A stretch of 64,000 nucleotides of DNA from Saprospiraceae bacterium (GTDB lineage Bacteria; Bacteroidota; Bacteroidia; Chitinophagales; Saprospiraceae), in contig JAIYAP010000008.1 of NCBI GenBank assembly GCA_027488935.1, forward strand, positions 52,581-116,580. The letters run 5' to 3'. Below are positions 30,770 to 40,226 of this stretch, in pieces. Both the position numbers and the translations under genes were made by a program. Under the pieces are notes generated by a model. The model did not search any database and was not told the origin of the DNA. It saw only the letters and a program-made list of their open reading frames with translations. The first letter of the stretch is position 1, and every line of letters begins with the position of its first letter.

Positions 30770-32227
30770 TTACAGGAAAATATGCGTTTGCAGGATCAAC
30801 TCGCCTTTGTACCCGGTGCGCACGATTTCACTGTTTTCTAATTTGTAAATCGGGCGCGTCTGGTATTCGAGGGTAATTTTGGCATGATGGCTGGTCACAA
30901 AATAATTGATCCCAAGTCCGAACTGCGTAGATGCATCTTTCAAACGATCAAATTTTTTGTACGTGGTCGTTGCATACGGCATAAATGCGGTTCCGTTTTT
31001 CAATTTGGGCAATTGGTAACCCGCCTGTACATAAAAAATGTTGCCGGTACCAATCGTAGGCTGCGCGTTACCGCCCCCGGCCCAACTTTCAGCCGATGGC
31101 GGTGGGGTTGCATGCAGGTTAAGTATACCAATGTTCCGAATATAGTTGGTGCCAAAATTATTGTGGTAAAAAGTGGCCAACACACTCAAAGCAGTACCTT
31201 TTTCTTTATTGATCGGCATATCCAAAAATGCATCTACCCCTATTGACAAATGGTCTTGGTAAGACGAGTCGCGGCCATCGATTGATTTATACAAAGATGC
31301 ATCATTATGACGATAAAAACCAGCACCCAAGTTAAACACCTTTTTAGAACCAAGGTACGAACCGACAAAAAACGGCAATTTATTGCTTTCTTTATCCCAA
31401 AACATCCAGTTTACGTACCCAGCCTGGGCCCAGGTTTCGGTCACTACGTTTTCCGCAACACCTTTCCCCACTGCGGCAGGCAATTTTCCATTCACAAATG
31501 GCTTGTTCAACGAAACGCGGTAATCCAAGCGGCCCAACTGACCTTTTGCATAAATGCCAAACTGGCGGGCAAATTGGTCCGTAGCCTCAATCGTTGGCCA
31601 GTTAAAGATGGGCGCATCCAGGGTCATAAAGTTCAACGTGCTGTTGCTGGTCAGGCGCGAAATACCATTCCAGTAAATCAAACCCGCTCCAACGTAAAGT
31701 TTATCTTTAAACAACTCATACTCCGTCCAAGCATCATGCAAAAACAGTTGCGGTTTTTTGCCCCCATTGTTGGCACCGGTAGTTGCTGCGGCCTGAAAAC
31801 CAACCGCCGTAGCACCGCCATTGATAAAACTCTGATTATTAATACCCCAGTGGGTAAGGATCAAGGCACGAGGAGAAATCTGCGCATACGCCAAAAAACG
31901 CGAACGACGCAGCGCAATATCCTGGCTCCAACCTTTCGTATCACCAGATCCATCAATCAGCTCGCCTTTCACGTCCTTGGTACCTGGGTTGTTTTGGGTG
32001 GCTGTTACCCAAATCTGATGCCACATTATAAAGCGCACATACTTGCTGCCGTCTTCACTCAATTTGAGGGTCAGGGGTTTATAAGAATGGTCGACGGGCT
32101 TAGGAGGCGCAATCACCACCGAATTCGTAGCAGGGGCCGTGGCAGGTGGCGTAGTAGTTGGTTGTGCATACCCCAAAACGGTGCACAGCAATGCCAGAAC
32201 AAGCGTATGTAAAATACGTGCTTTCAT
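30770..32227 (-). CDS. Outer-membrane porin-like protein
   Basis: Signal peptide; repeated amphipathic beta-strand pattern; aromatic residues near C-terminus. Confidence 0.7.
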   Translation of the reverse strand: MKARILHTLVLALLCTVLGYAQPTTTPPATAPATNSVVIAPPKPVDHSYKPLTLKLSEDGSKYVRFIMWHQIWVTATQNNPGTKDVKGELIDGSGDTKGWSQDIALRRSRFLAYAQISPRALILTHWGINNQSFINGGATAVGFQAAATTGANNGGKKPQLFLHDAWTEYELFKDKLYVGAGLIYWNGISRLTSNSTLNFMTLDAPIFNWPTIEATDQFARQFGIYAKGQLGRLDYRVSLNKPFVNGKLPAAVGKGVAENVVTETWAQAGYVNWMFWDKESNKLPFFVGSYLGSKKVFNLGAGFYRHNDASLYKSIDGRDSSYQDHLSIGVDAFLDMPINKEKGTALSVLATFYHNNFGTNYIRNIGILNLHATPPPSAESWAGGGNAQPTIGTGNIFYVQAGYQLPKLKNGTAFMPYATTTYKKFDRLKDASTQFGLGINYFVTSHHAKITLEYQTRPIYKLENSEIVRTGYKGELILQTHIFL

Positions 32228-32347
32228 TCAAAGAAGTATTTAAATTATTGGAAAATGCTGTCCAAAAAACGTTGATTTCCAGGGCAATGTGACGACAGCT
32301 GAGTCACTTTGCAGGAAAATGATGCAAAAAAATGACAGGAAAAAAGT

Positions 32348-32378
32348 GGGAAGCAACCTATTATTCGGGTTGCTTCCC
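32348..32378 (-). terminator. Terminator hairpin downstream of 32405..32650
   Basis: GGGAAGCAACC / GGGTTGCTTCCC stem, T-rich on the minus strand. Confidence 0.75.
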
Positions 32379-32404
32379 CTGTATTGGGGTATGGATTTTA
32401 AGCC

Positions 32405-32650
32405 TTAGGCCTCAACTTCAATTTGGTCATATTCACCTTTCCAGGCATACCAACCAAAAAGGCACAAACCCAACATAATAGGGGTGAAAATTGGAATGAT
32501 GATGTACCAAAACATTTGCGTGTCCAGTACCGCCTTATTGTTTTTTACCGCCGCAGCAATCTCGGTTCCCGCCTGACTAAACATCAGGTAAACCACTGCC
32601 AGACCCAATGCGATCCAAAGAAAACCGCTAATTCTTTTCAACGAATCCAT
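32405..32650 (-). CDS. Small two-TM membrane protein (DUF6814-like)
   Basis: MDSLKRISGFLWIALGLAVVYLMFSQAG..IPIFTPIMLGLCLFGWYAWKGEYD. Confidence 0.7.
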   Translation of the reverse strand: MDSLKRISGFLWIALGLAVVYLMFSQAGTEIAAAVKNNKAVLDTQMFWYIIIPIFTPIMLGLCLFGWYAWKGEYDQIEVEA

Positions 32651-32759
32651 ATATAATGGTGATTTATGTGAATGGAATGATTTTTTTGTGTGAAAATCGT
32701 TCGTGTAAAAGCACAAAACCGTACTTTATTTCGATCGACTTTTTTTGCGCAACAGCGCA

Positions 32760-34322
32760 TTATTCTTCTGTTTCATATCGGTTTTGATCTTTTTTGGATG
32801 GCAAGTACAACAAGCCAATCACAAAGCACACTGCCCCAATAATGATGGGGTACCAAAGCCCTACATACGGATCGCCTGAAGGGGTTTCTGTTGTCTTACT
32901 CGCATCAAACAAACGGGTAGCGATAAACGGCGTCAAGCCACCAAAGATACCGTTACCAATGTGGTATGGCAGGGACATCGACGTGTAACGAATGCGGGTT
33001 GGGAACAATTCCACCAAAAATGCCGCAATCGGGCCATACACCATCGTAACATACAGGATTTGGATAAATACCAGCAACATCATGATCCAGAAACTGGAGG
33101 CCGACAACCACACTGTTTTTGCAGTTTCAGGTTTGAGAGCAGGTTTGGACTTATCTGCAAGCACTGTTTTCTTTTCAACTAATTTCAAGGTGGTACCATC
33201 GGTGTAAGCCTTCACCGTCGTGGTGGTGTACACCGAGTCGCCCGCCGGATTGAGGGCACTGGCAAAATTCACGGCCGTTCGTTCTGCAATTTCGGTTTTA
33301 GCCTTGGTATTCGCCAAGCCGTACATTGTTTGGTAAATGGGGCGATAACTCAAAATGGCCAGCAACATACCACCCAACATGATGGTTTTGCGACCGATAC
33401 GGTCCGACCAGGCACCAAATACCAAAAAGAAAGGCGTTACCAGCAATATAGCGATGCAAAGCAGGTAACGAGTTTGCTCAAACTCTACGCCACAGGTGCG
33501 CTCAATAAAGGTTTGTGCGTAAAACTGACCCGTATACCAAACCACACCCTGGCCCATCACGGCACCAAACAAAGCAAGCAACACCATTTTCAAGTTGCCT
33601 TTTTTGGCAAAAGATTCTTTCAATGGATTCTTGGAAATCTTGCCTTCTTTTTTGATTTTTGAAAACAAGGGCGATTCGGCCATTTTCAAACGAATATAGA
33701 TCGAAAGGGCGATCAAAAACGCCGAAACAATAAACGGTACACGCCAGCCCCACTCATTAAAGGCTTCTACACCCACCGTTTTGCGGGTAGCAAGAATGAC
33801 ACCCAGCGACAGGAAAAAGCCCAAAGTGGCCGTTGTCTGAATGTACGCCGTGTAATAACCGCGTCTTTTTACCGGTGCGTGTTCGGCAACATAGGTTGCA
33901 GCGCCGCCATATTCACCACCCAACGCCAAACCTTGCACCAAACGCAACGTAAGGATGATGGCCGGTGCTAACATCCCGATACTCGAATAGGAAGGCACCA
34001 AACCAATGGCGAAAGTAGACAGGCCCATGAGCACCAACGTAAGCAGGAAGGTGTACTTGCGCCCAATCAAATCGCCCAGACGCCCAAATACCAGCGCACC
34101 AAAAGGACGAATGACAAAACCGGCCGCAAACGTGGCCAATGCCGCCAAAAAGGCCGCAGTAGGATTACCCGTAGGAAAAAATTGGGTGGCAATAATGGGT
34201 GCCATCGCGCCATAGATGTAGAAATCATACCATTCGATCAGGGTACCGACCGAAGAGGCTAAGATTACTTTCATCAAACCTTGGCCACTCATGCTTTCAT
34301 GATCCGTTGTAGATGTTTGCAT
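32760..34322 (-). CDS. MFS transporter, metabolite:H+ symporter (MHS)-like
   Basis: ASSVGTLIEWYDFYIYGAMAPIIA..FFP; FGRLGDLIGRKYTFL. Confidence 0.9.
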   Translation of the reverse strand: MQTSTTDHESMSGQGLMKVILASSVGTLIEWYDFYIYGAMAPIIATQFFPTGNPTAAFLAALATFAAGFVIRPFGALVFGRLGDLIGRKYTFLLTLVLMGLSTFAIGLVPSYSSIGMLAPAIILTLRLVQGLALGGEYGGAATYVAEHAPVKRRGYYTAYIQTTATLGFFLSLGVILATRKTVGVEAFNEWGWRVPFIVSAFLIALSIYIRLKMAESPLFSKIKKEGKISKNPLKESFAKKGNLKMVLLALFGAVMGQGVVWYTGQFYAQTFIERTCGVEFEQTRYLLCIAILLVTPFFLVFGAWSDRIGRKTIMLGGMLLAILSYRPIYQTMYGLANTKAKTEIAERTAVNFASALNPAGDSVYTTTTVKAYTDGTTLKLVEKKTVLADKSKPALKPETAKTVWLSASSFWIMMLLVFIQILYVTMVYGPIAAFLVELFPTRIRYTSMSLPYHIGNGIFGGLTPFIATRLFDASKTTETPSGDPYVGLWYPIIIGAVCFVIGLLYLPSKKDQNRYETEE

Positions 34323-34855
34323 AAAAAAGGTAGTTTAAATTTCGAATTAGCAAGACAAACAAAAAATGATTTGGTTATTTAACCTGAAGACAAAAGTATA
34401 TACACATCTATATATGTTGTTTGTTTTAGGTAAAATATTTTTTAAAAATTTGGAAGAAAATTCTTCGACGGGGTAAAACCACAGAAGATTTGCCTTGTTT
34501 GGGGTGTTTTGACCGCAGGAAGTTCAGTTTTTCTATACAATGCGCGGGGATTTAATATGTAGGCATGGAGCGGCACGAAGGGTAAAGGGTGGTTGAGATG
34601 CGCGGTACGGAGGCGATCACTAAACTAAAAACTATAATATTTAGACGCTGGGTACTTCTGTCAAAATCCTAAGAGCCTGGCAATCTCGTCCTTTGCTAAC
34701 CACGGGTGTTGGCCCATGACCGATGTGGAGCGTATGAAGGGGGCAGTTAAAAAAGGGTGATTCGATTTCTTTTATCTTCCGTCTCATTTGAAAATCTACT
34801 TTAGGATGCTTAGATTTGGAACATCAAAAATTGTATCCAAATCCAAACTCCCACC

Positions 34856-36592
34856 ATGCAAGAACGATTATTGCTCTTTTTGTTAACCCTAATTTTTCCG
34901 CTATTCCTGAACGCTCAAGGATATGAAAATACGATGATTTTTGGGTACGCTGGCGGAATGCAATCAACAGGAGATGACAAGTTTTGTCTCAACATTTTAT
35001 CTTTTTCCAAAGGGAACTTAGAAATTACCAGTAATCAAAACAGCGAAATGAATTTTAATGATACCGATGCTGCTGTAAGTGACGAAGACGGTAATTTATT
35101 GTTTTATTTTAATGGAATTGATATTTACAATGCTTCACATGTTTTAATGGAAAATGGAGGTTTGTTGAATGAATTTAATGAATTTGGGTATGATCTTCCG
35201 CAAGGCGGTATGATAATTCCTAATCCTGGCCACCCAAAACAATATATTTTGTTTTACATGGAAGACGGATATGTGGAGCCTTGGGGGCCTGCAAGTGTAG
35301 GATTGTATTACTCTATTATAAATATGAATTTCAATAATGGGTTGGGGAAAGTAGTGGAACGGAAGGTACCACTATTGATAGATACCCTTGAATATGGAAA
35401 ATTGGCAATAGTACGACATGCCAACGGCCGGGATTGGTGGTTGGCAACAGGTGAAAATTGGGAAAATACGTTTTACCGTGTATTAATAGACCCAAGTGGT
35501 ATCCATTTGTATGAAAAACAGGCCATAGGAACGCAACGTATTTATGGTATCGGGGAATCATTTTTTTCGCCAGACGGCACAAAATATGTGATGTATAGTG
35601 CTTTCGGGGCTGGTGCTTACACACGCTATTTAGACATATATGACTTTGATCGATGTTCCGGTTTGTTTAGCAACCACGAGCATTTTGAAATACCAGATAA
35701 TTCAATTGCCGGAGGAATTGCGATTTCACCAAATTCACACTGGTTATATCTTTCGTTGAATACTGAACTTTTTAAATTTGATTTAACATCTAGTCCTGTT
35801 GCAAATTCAAAAACATTAGTCGCAACATATAAACCCTATAATGATCCTTTTGGAACCAAATTTCTTTGGTCATTCCTTGCACCAGATGATAAAATATATA
35901 TAGTAACTACAAGCGGCTCAAGAACCTTACACGTTATTCATGACCCTGATGAAGCAGGCATCGCCTGCAATTTTGAGCAAAATGGAATTAGATTATTGTG
36001 TAATAACGATAGTAGCCTCCCCACTTTTGCAAATTACCGCCTCGGTCCAGTAGACGGTTCCAATTGTGATACGCTTGGTATCGACAACGATCCCGTATCC
36101 TGGTGGCGTTATGCGCAGGATACGCTGGAGCCGGAAACGGTGCGGTTTCATGATTTATCGTACCATAATCCGACCGAGTGGTTCTGGGATTTTGGCGATG
36201 GTACAAGCAGTACTGCTCGGCATCCGACGCATACCTACGCAAGCGCAGGCGCGTACACCGCATGCCTGACAGTAAGCAATGCCAATGGCAGCCACACACA
36301 TTGTAAACCCCTAAATATTACGGTTTCCGTCGGGCAACCAGCCTGGGTATCAGGTGTACAAGTAGGCCCGAACCCGTTTTCAACCCACCTAAGCGTCATC
36401 CTCAATAGTTTGATGCCTGAATCGAAGTTTCGTTTGTTTGACCTCTCGGGGCGTTTGTACGCTAAAACGTCGGTCGTATGGGGGGTAAATGACATTGAAA
36501 CAGGTCCATTGCCCGCAGGTTTGTATTTTTGGGAACTGCAAACGCGGGGGGAGCGGGTGAAGAGCGGGAAATTGGTGAAGCAGGGAGAATGA
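34856..36592 (+). CDS. Secreted PKD-domain protein with T9SS sorting tail (tandem paralog 1)
   Basis: WFWDFGDGTSSTARHPTHTY; C-terminal VGPNPFSTHLSV..GLYFWELQTRGERVKSGKLVKQ. Confidence 0.85.
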   Translation: MQERLLLFLLTLIFPLFLNAQGYENTMIFGYAGGMQSTGDDKFCLNILSFSKGNLEITSNQNSEMNFNDTDAAVSDEDGNLLFYFNGIDIYNASHVLMENGGLLNEFNEFGYDLPQGGMIIPNPGHPKQYILFYMEDGYVEPWGPASVGLYYSIINMNFNNGLGKVVERKVPLLIDTLEYGKLAIVRHANGRDWWLATGENWENTFYRVLIDPSGIHLYEKQAIGTQRIYGIGESFFSPDGTKYVMYSAFGAGAYTRYLDIYDFDRCSGLFSNHEHFEIPDNSIAGGIAISPNSHWLYLSLNTELFKFDLTSSPVANSKTLVATYKPYNDPFGTKFLWSFLAPDDKIYIVTTSGSRTLHVIHDPDEAGIACNFEQNGIRLLCNNDSSLPTFANYRLGPVDGSNCDTLGIDNDPVSWWRYAQDTLEPETVRFHDLSYHNPTEWFWDFGDGTSSTARHPTHTYASAGAYTACLTVSNANGSHTHCKPLNITVSVGQPAWVSGVQVGPNPFSTHLSVILNSLMPESKFRLFDLSGRLYAKTSVVWGVNDIETGPLPAGLYFWELQTRGERVKSGKLVKQGE

Positions 36593-36659
36593 TAATTATC
36601 TTTTCTAAATGCCGGTCATTGTGTATACTATTGTAATGACCGGCTTTAACCATTTTAAA

Positions 36660-38381
36660 ATGTTTAAACTATTTTTTCCCGTCTTGATTTGTCTGTTTCT
36701 TACAATTCCATCCTATTGCCAGTTAATTGATAATACGTGGTTTTTTGGATATGATAACAATATTGACACTACCGATGAATATGGAATTAGTACCATTACT
36801 TTTTACAATGGAATTCCAATCATAAAGCAAAATAATAAATTTCCATTAAATTTACAAGGCTCCAACAGTTCTATTTCAGACTCTTCGGGCAATTTTATTT
36901 TTTGTACGAATGCGGTTAAAGTATGTAATTCAAATTCAGAAATAATAAACGGTAGTAATTTTTTCATGAATGATAATTATGAAGAATCCGGATTTATCTT
37001 TCCACAATGTGTTGTTTCAATTCCATATCCCGGGCATGAAAAGTCTTATTTAGTTTTATATATAAATTATTCTTATAGTAATAATCTAACCTTTTATGCG
37101 ACAGGCATATTCAGGACAACCATAAATTTTGAAAACAATACTACTGGAGAATTAATGAATGTAAATGAAACCGTTTTAAAGGATTCGCTTCGACTTGGGC
37201 ATCTTGCTATGGTTAAGCATGCAAATGGCCGAGATTGGTGGATGATTATAAATAAAATTAACACTAATGTATTTTACAGGATTCTTGTTTCCCCCCTTGG
37301 CGCCCAAGTTATTGGTACGCAAATTATTGGACCTCTAATCTTTAATGGTGTAGGCCAATCGTTATTTTCTCCAGATGGAACACATTTTTGTTCTTACAAC
37401 AGCGTCTCTCAAAGTGAGGGCTCTTATCTTGATATTTATAACTTTGATCGTTGTACCGGTTTATTATTCAATCACCGGCAATCACATCAAAATAGAGGAT
37501 GGGGCGGTTTGGCTATTTCTCCCAATTCCCGGTATTTATACCACAATTTTGAACTTGAGGTATATCAATACGACCTCGATGCGCCGGATGTGTTGGCAAG
37601 CAAAGTGAAAATTGCGGACTGGGATGGTTACCAATCTCCTTTCCCAACTACATTTTACCTGATGCAATTAGCCCCTGATGGTAAAATATACTCTGCTACG
37701 CCAACCGGCGTAGATGTATTACACGTTATCCATCAACCAGATGAGCCTGGAATGCTCTGCCAATATGAACAGCATGGAATCCAATTACCAACGTACAATT
37801 CATTTTCTATACCCATCTCCCCCAACCACCGCCTCGGCCCCCTAGACGGCTCCTCTTGCGACACCCTGGGGCTCGATAACCTCCCGATTGCCTGGTTTCG
37901 GTATGAACGGGATACGATGGATTCACTCAGCGTGCGCTTTCACGATCTTTCCTATTATGAACCTACCAGCTGGTCTTGGGATTTTGGGGATGGTACCTCC
38001 AGTACAACGCGGCATCCCGTGCATACGTATGCTTCGGCGGGTAAATACGAGGTTTGCCTGACAGTAAGCAATGCCCATGCAACCAATACTTTTTGTCGGA
38101 CGCTCTTTTTAGGCGTATCTGCTTCCGCTGATCCAGAAATACAGGAGCGTATTTCGGTGTTTCCCAATCCATTCCACACGCAATTGGCTGTGGCTGCGGG
38201 TAGCAATCTGCGACATGGAATGTTTTATTTATATGATCTTTCAGGGCGCTTGGTGCGGCAAGTGACTACCCTAACAGGTGTCCGGGAACTGGAAACAGGC
38301 GATTTGCCAGCGGGTATTTATTTTTGGGAAGTACGGGAGGCGGGTGAACGAGTTTGTGGGGGTAAGGTGGTGAAAATGTAA
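36660..38381 (+). CDS. Secreted PKD-domain protein with T9SS sorting tail (tandem paralog 2)
   Basis: Same architecture as 34856..36592; start placed at MFKLFFPVLICLFL. Confidence 0.85.
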   Translation: MFKLFFPVLICLFLTIPSYCQLIDNTWFFGYDNNIDTTDEYGISTITFYNGIPIIKQNNKFPLNLQGSNSSISDSSGNFIFCTNAVKVCNSNSEIINGSNFFMNDNYEESGFIFPQCVVSIPYPGHEKSYLVLYINYSYSNNLTFYATGIFRTTINFENNTTGELMNVNETVLKDSLRLGHLAMVKHANGRDWWMIINKINTNVFYRILVSPLGAQVIGTQIIGPLIFNGVGQSLFSPDGTHFCSYNSVSQSEGSYLDIYNFDRCTGLLFNHRQSHQNRGWGGLAISPNSRYLYHNFELEVYQYDLDAPDVLASKVKIADWDGYQSPFPTTFYLMQLAPDGKIYSATPTGVDVLHVIHQPDEPGMLCQYEQHGIQLPTYNSFSIPISPNHRLGPLDGSSCDTLGLDNLPIAWFRYERDTMDSLSVRFHDLSYYEPTSWSWDFGDGTSSTTRHPVHTYASAGKYEVCLTVSNAHATNTFCRTLFLGVSASADPEIQERISVFPNPFHTQLAVAAGSNLRHGMFYLYDLSGRLVRQVTTLTGVRELETGDLPAGIYFWEVREAGERVCGGKVVKM

Positions 38382-38408
38382 TTGTTTAGTGGGAGGGAAC
38401 ACGAAACA

Positions 38409-38702
38409 TCAAGACACCCGAATCAGCACTTCCAAAATCTGGTAATAGTCGGGCTTGGTCAGCATATAATAGCTGTTCTTGCCATCCCGGCGCACCGATA
38501 CAATCCCGCGATCCTTCAAAATACGCAGGTGGTGGCTTGCAACAGCCTGTTCGATGCCCAATTGATCGTGAATTTCGGACACGTTCATCGCATTGTTCTT
38601 GTAGAGCATTTCTACAATCAACAAGCGGTGCGGATGCGCGATCGCGCGCAAGGATTCTGTGGCAGATTCCAAAAATCCGAAGTTCAACGGGTGGTCTTGC
38701 AT
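38409..38702 (-). CDS. ArsR-family winged-helix transcriptional regulator
   Basis: LRAIAHPHRLLIVEMLYKNNAMNVSEIHDQLGIEQAVASHHLRILKDRGIVSVRRDGKNSYY. Confidence 0.9.
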   Translation of the reverse strand: MQDHPLNFGFLESATESLRAIAHPHRLLIVEMLYKNNAMNVSEIHDQLGIEQAVASHHLRILKDRGIVSVRRDGKNSYYMLTKPDYYQILEVLIRVS

Positions 38703-38727
38703 AGACAGGTATAAATAATTCAGGCAC

Positions 38728-38750
38728 AAATGTAAATATATAAATGCATT
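38728..38750. promoter_or_regulatory. Candidate ArsR-type operator in the divergent intergenic region
   Basis: Imperfect AT-rich palindrome aatgTAAATATATAAATgcatt. Confidence 0.4.
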
Positions 38751-38782
38751 AGGGAAACGCCCATTTTGTACTTTTGCACCCT

Positions 38783-40213
38783 ATGAAAAACTACCTTGTT
38801 CAAGGTCTTGGACTCACCGCCCTGGTACTTTGTGGCTTAATCGCGCTTTCCCTCATTCCGGAAGGCCTGCGCGTGGGCAATTTTGAACTGCGCAAAATGG
38901 ATATTTTTTATGATATCCGCAGCGAAAACACCCAACTTCAATCGGATTCCATCGATGGTTTTGTCCCGGACACCCTTGGGTATGCCGCCTCGGATACCCT
39001 GGCGGTGGATAGTCTGGCCCAGGACAGCGCGGTTACCTTCGGGCCTTTGCCGCCGGTAGACTCCCTGTTTTTTGGCAGCACCATCGAAGATTATACCTTC
39101 GATCAATCGGGTCTGAAACGGTTTTATGCCGCCATCGACTCTATTAAATCGCAAGGAAATACCGTTCGGGTGGCATTTTACGGCGATTCTTTTGTGGAAG
39201 GCGATATTTTGATCGGCGATTTGCGCGACACCCTGCAATCACTTTGGGGCGGCGGCGGTGTCGGGTTTGTGCCCATCACTTCGGAGGTTGCCCGGTTCAA
39301 ACGCACCCTGCAACACGAATACCGAGGCTGGAAAACGTTTTCGGTAGTCAAAAACCGCGAATCCAAGGTGCCTTTTGGGCTAAACGGCTTTGTGTATTAC
39401 CCCGAACCGGAAGCAAAAGTACACTACGAAGGGGCCAAATATTTCCGGCATACCCAAAACTGGAACACCATCCGCCTTTTTTATGCAGCAGGGGGCAACA
39501 CACCGTTTATATGGCAAAATAAAGACATGGCGCCCCAGGAAGGTATACTTCCCGCTAAAAACGGCGGCATCAGTGTTTGGAAATGGGAACTCCCCTACCC
39601 CGGCATGACGGCCTTTTCCATGCGGTTCCCGAAAGTAGACAGCCTGCGCTTATACGGCGCTTCCCTCGAAAACGGCCCCGGTTTTTACATCGATAATTTT
39701 TCGGTGCGCGGCAATACCGGCGGACCCTTGATGCACATCCGACCGGACATGATCCGCCAGTTTGATCGCTACCAGCAATACGACCTGATTGTGATTCAGG
39801 TGGGATTAAATGCCGTAACAAACTCCCTCAACAACATCAATTGGTACAAAGCCGAACTCGATCGCACCTTCGACCATTTGCGCTTATGCTTCCCGAATCG
39901 ACCCATTTTGGTGATCAGTGTGGGCGACCGCGGCGGAAAATTGGGCGCCGAACTCGCAACCATGCGCAGTGTGCCTTATATTGTGGCGATGCAGCGGGAT
40001 TTGGCGCGCAAACACGGTTTTTTGTTTTACGATATGTTCAATGGCATGGGCGGCCCCGGCACCATGATTATGATGGCCAACCAAAAACCCATGCTTGCTA
40101 ATAAAGACTACACCCACCTTACCCACGATGGAGGACGCCAGGTGGGGTACATGTTTGCCCGGCTCTTCCTTGCAGAACAGGGGAAATACCGAAAATCAGT
40201 GGACCACTATTAA
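38783..40213 (+). CDS. SGNH/GDSL-like hydrolase, membrane-anchored
   Basis: VRVAFYGDSFVEGDIL block I and LIVIQVGLNAV block; ATG 9 nt inside the annotated ORF. Confidence 0.75.
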   Translation: MKNYLVQGLGLTALVLCGLIALSLIPEGLRVGNFELRKMDIFYDIRSENTQLQSDSIDGFVPDTLGYAASDTLAVDSLAQDSAVTFGPLPPVDSLFFGSTIEDYTFDQSGLKRFYAAIDSIKSQGNTVRVAFYGDSFVEGDILIGDLRDTLQSLWGGGGVGFVPITSEVARFKRTLQHEYRGWKTFSVVKNRESKVPFGLNGFVYYPEPEAKVHYEGAKYFRHTQNWNTIRLFYAAGGNTPFIWQNKDMAPQEGILPAKNGGISVWKWELPYPGMTAFSMRFPKVDSLRLYGASLENGPGFYIDNFSVRGNTGGPLMHIRPDMIRQFDRYQQYDLIVIQVGLNAVTNSLNNINWYKAELDRTFDHLRLCFPNRPILVISVGDRGGKLGAELATMRSVPYIVAMQRDLARKHGFLFYDMFNGMGGPGTMIMMANQKPMLANKDYTHLTHDGGRQVGYMFARLFLAEQGKYRKSVDHY

Positions 40214-40226
40214 TATTAAACTTGTT

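Noticed and set aside
31307-32212. 301-aa + strand ORF
   Set aside because: Antisense to the porin-like gene; composition not protein-like.
34380-34855. Possible IS remnant in the long intergenic gap
   Set aside because: No terminal repeats or transposase fragment identifiable by eye.
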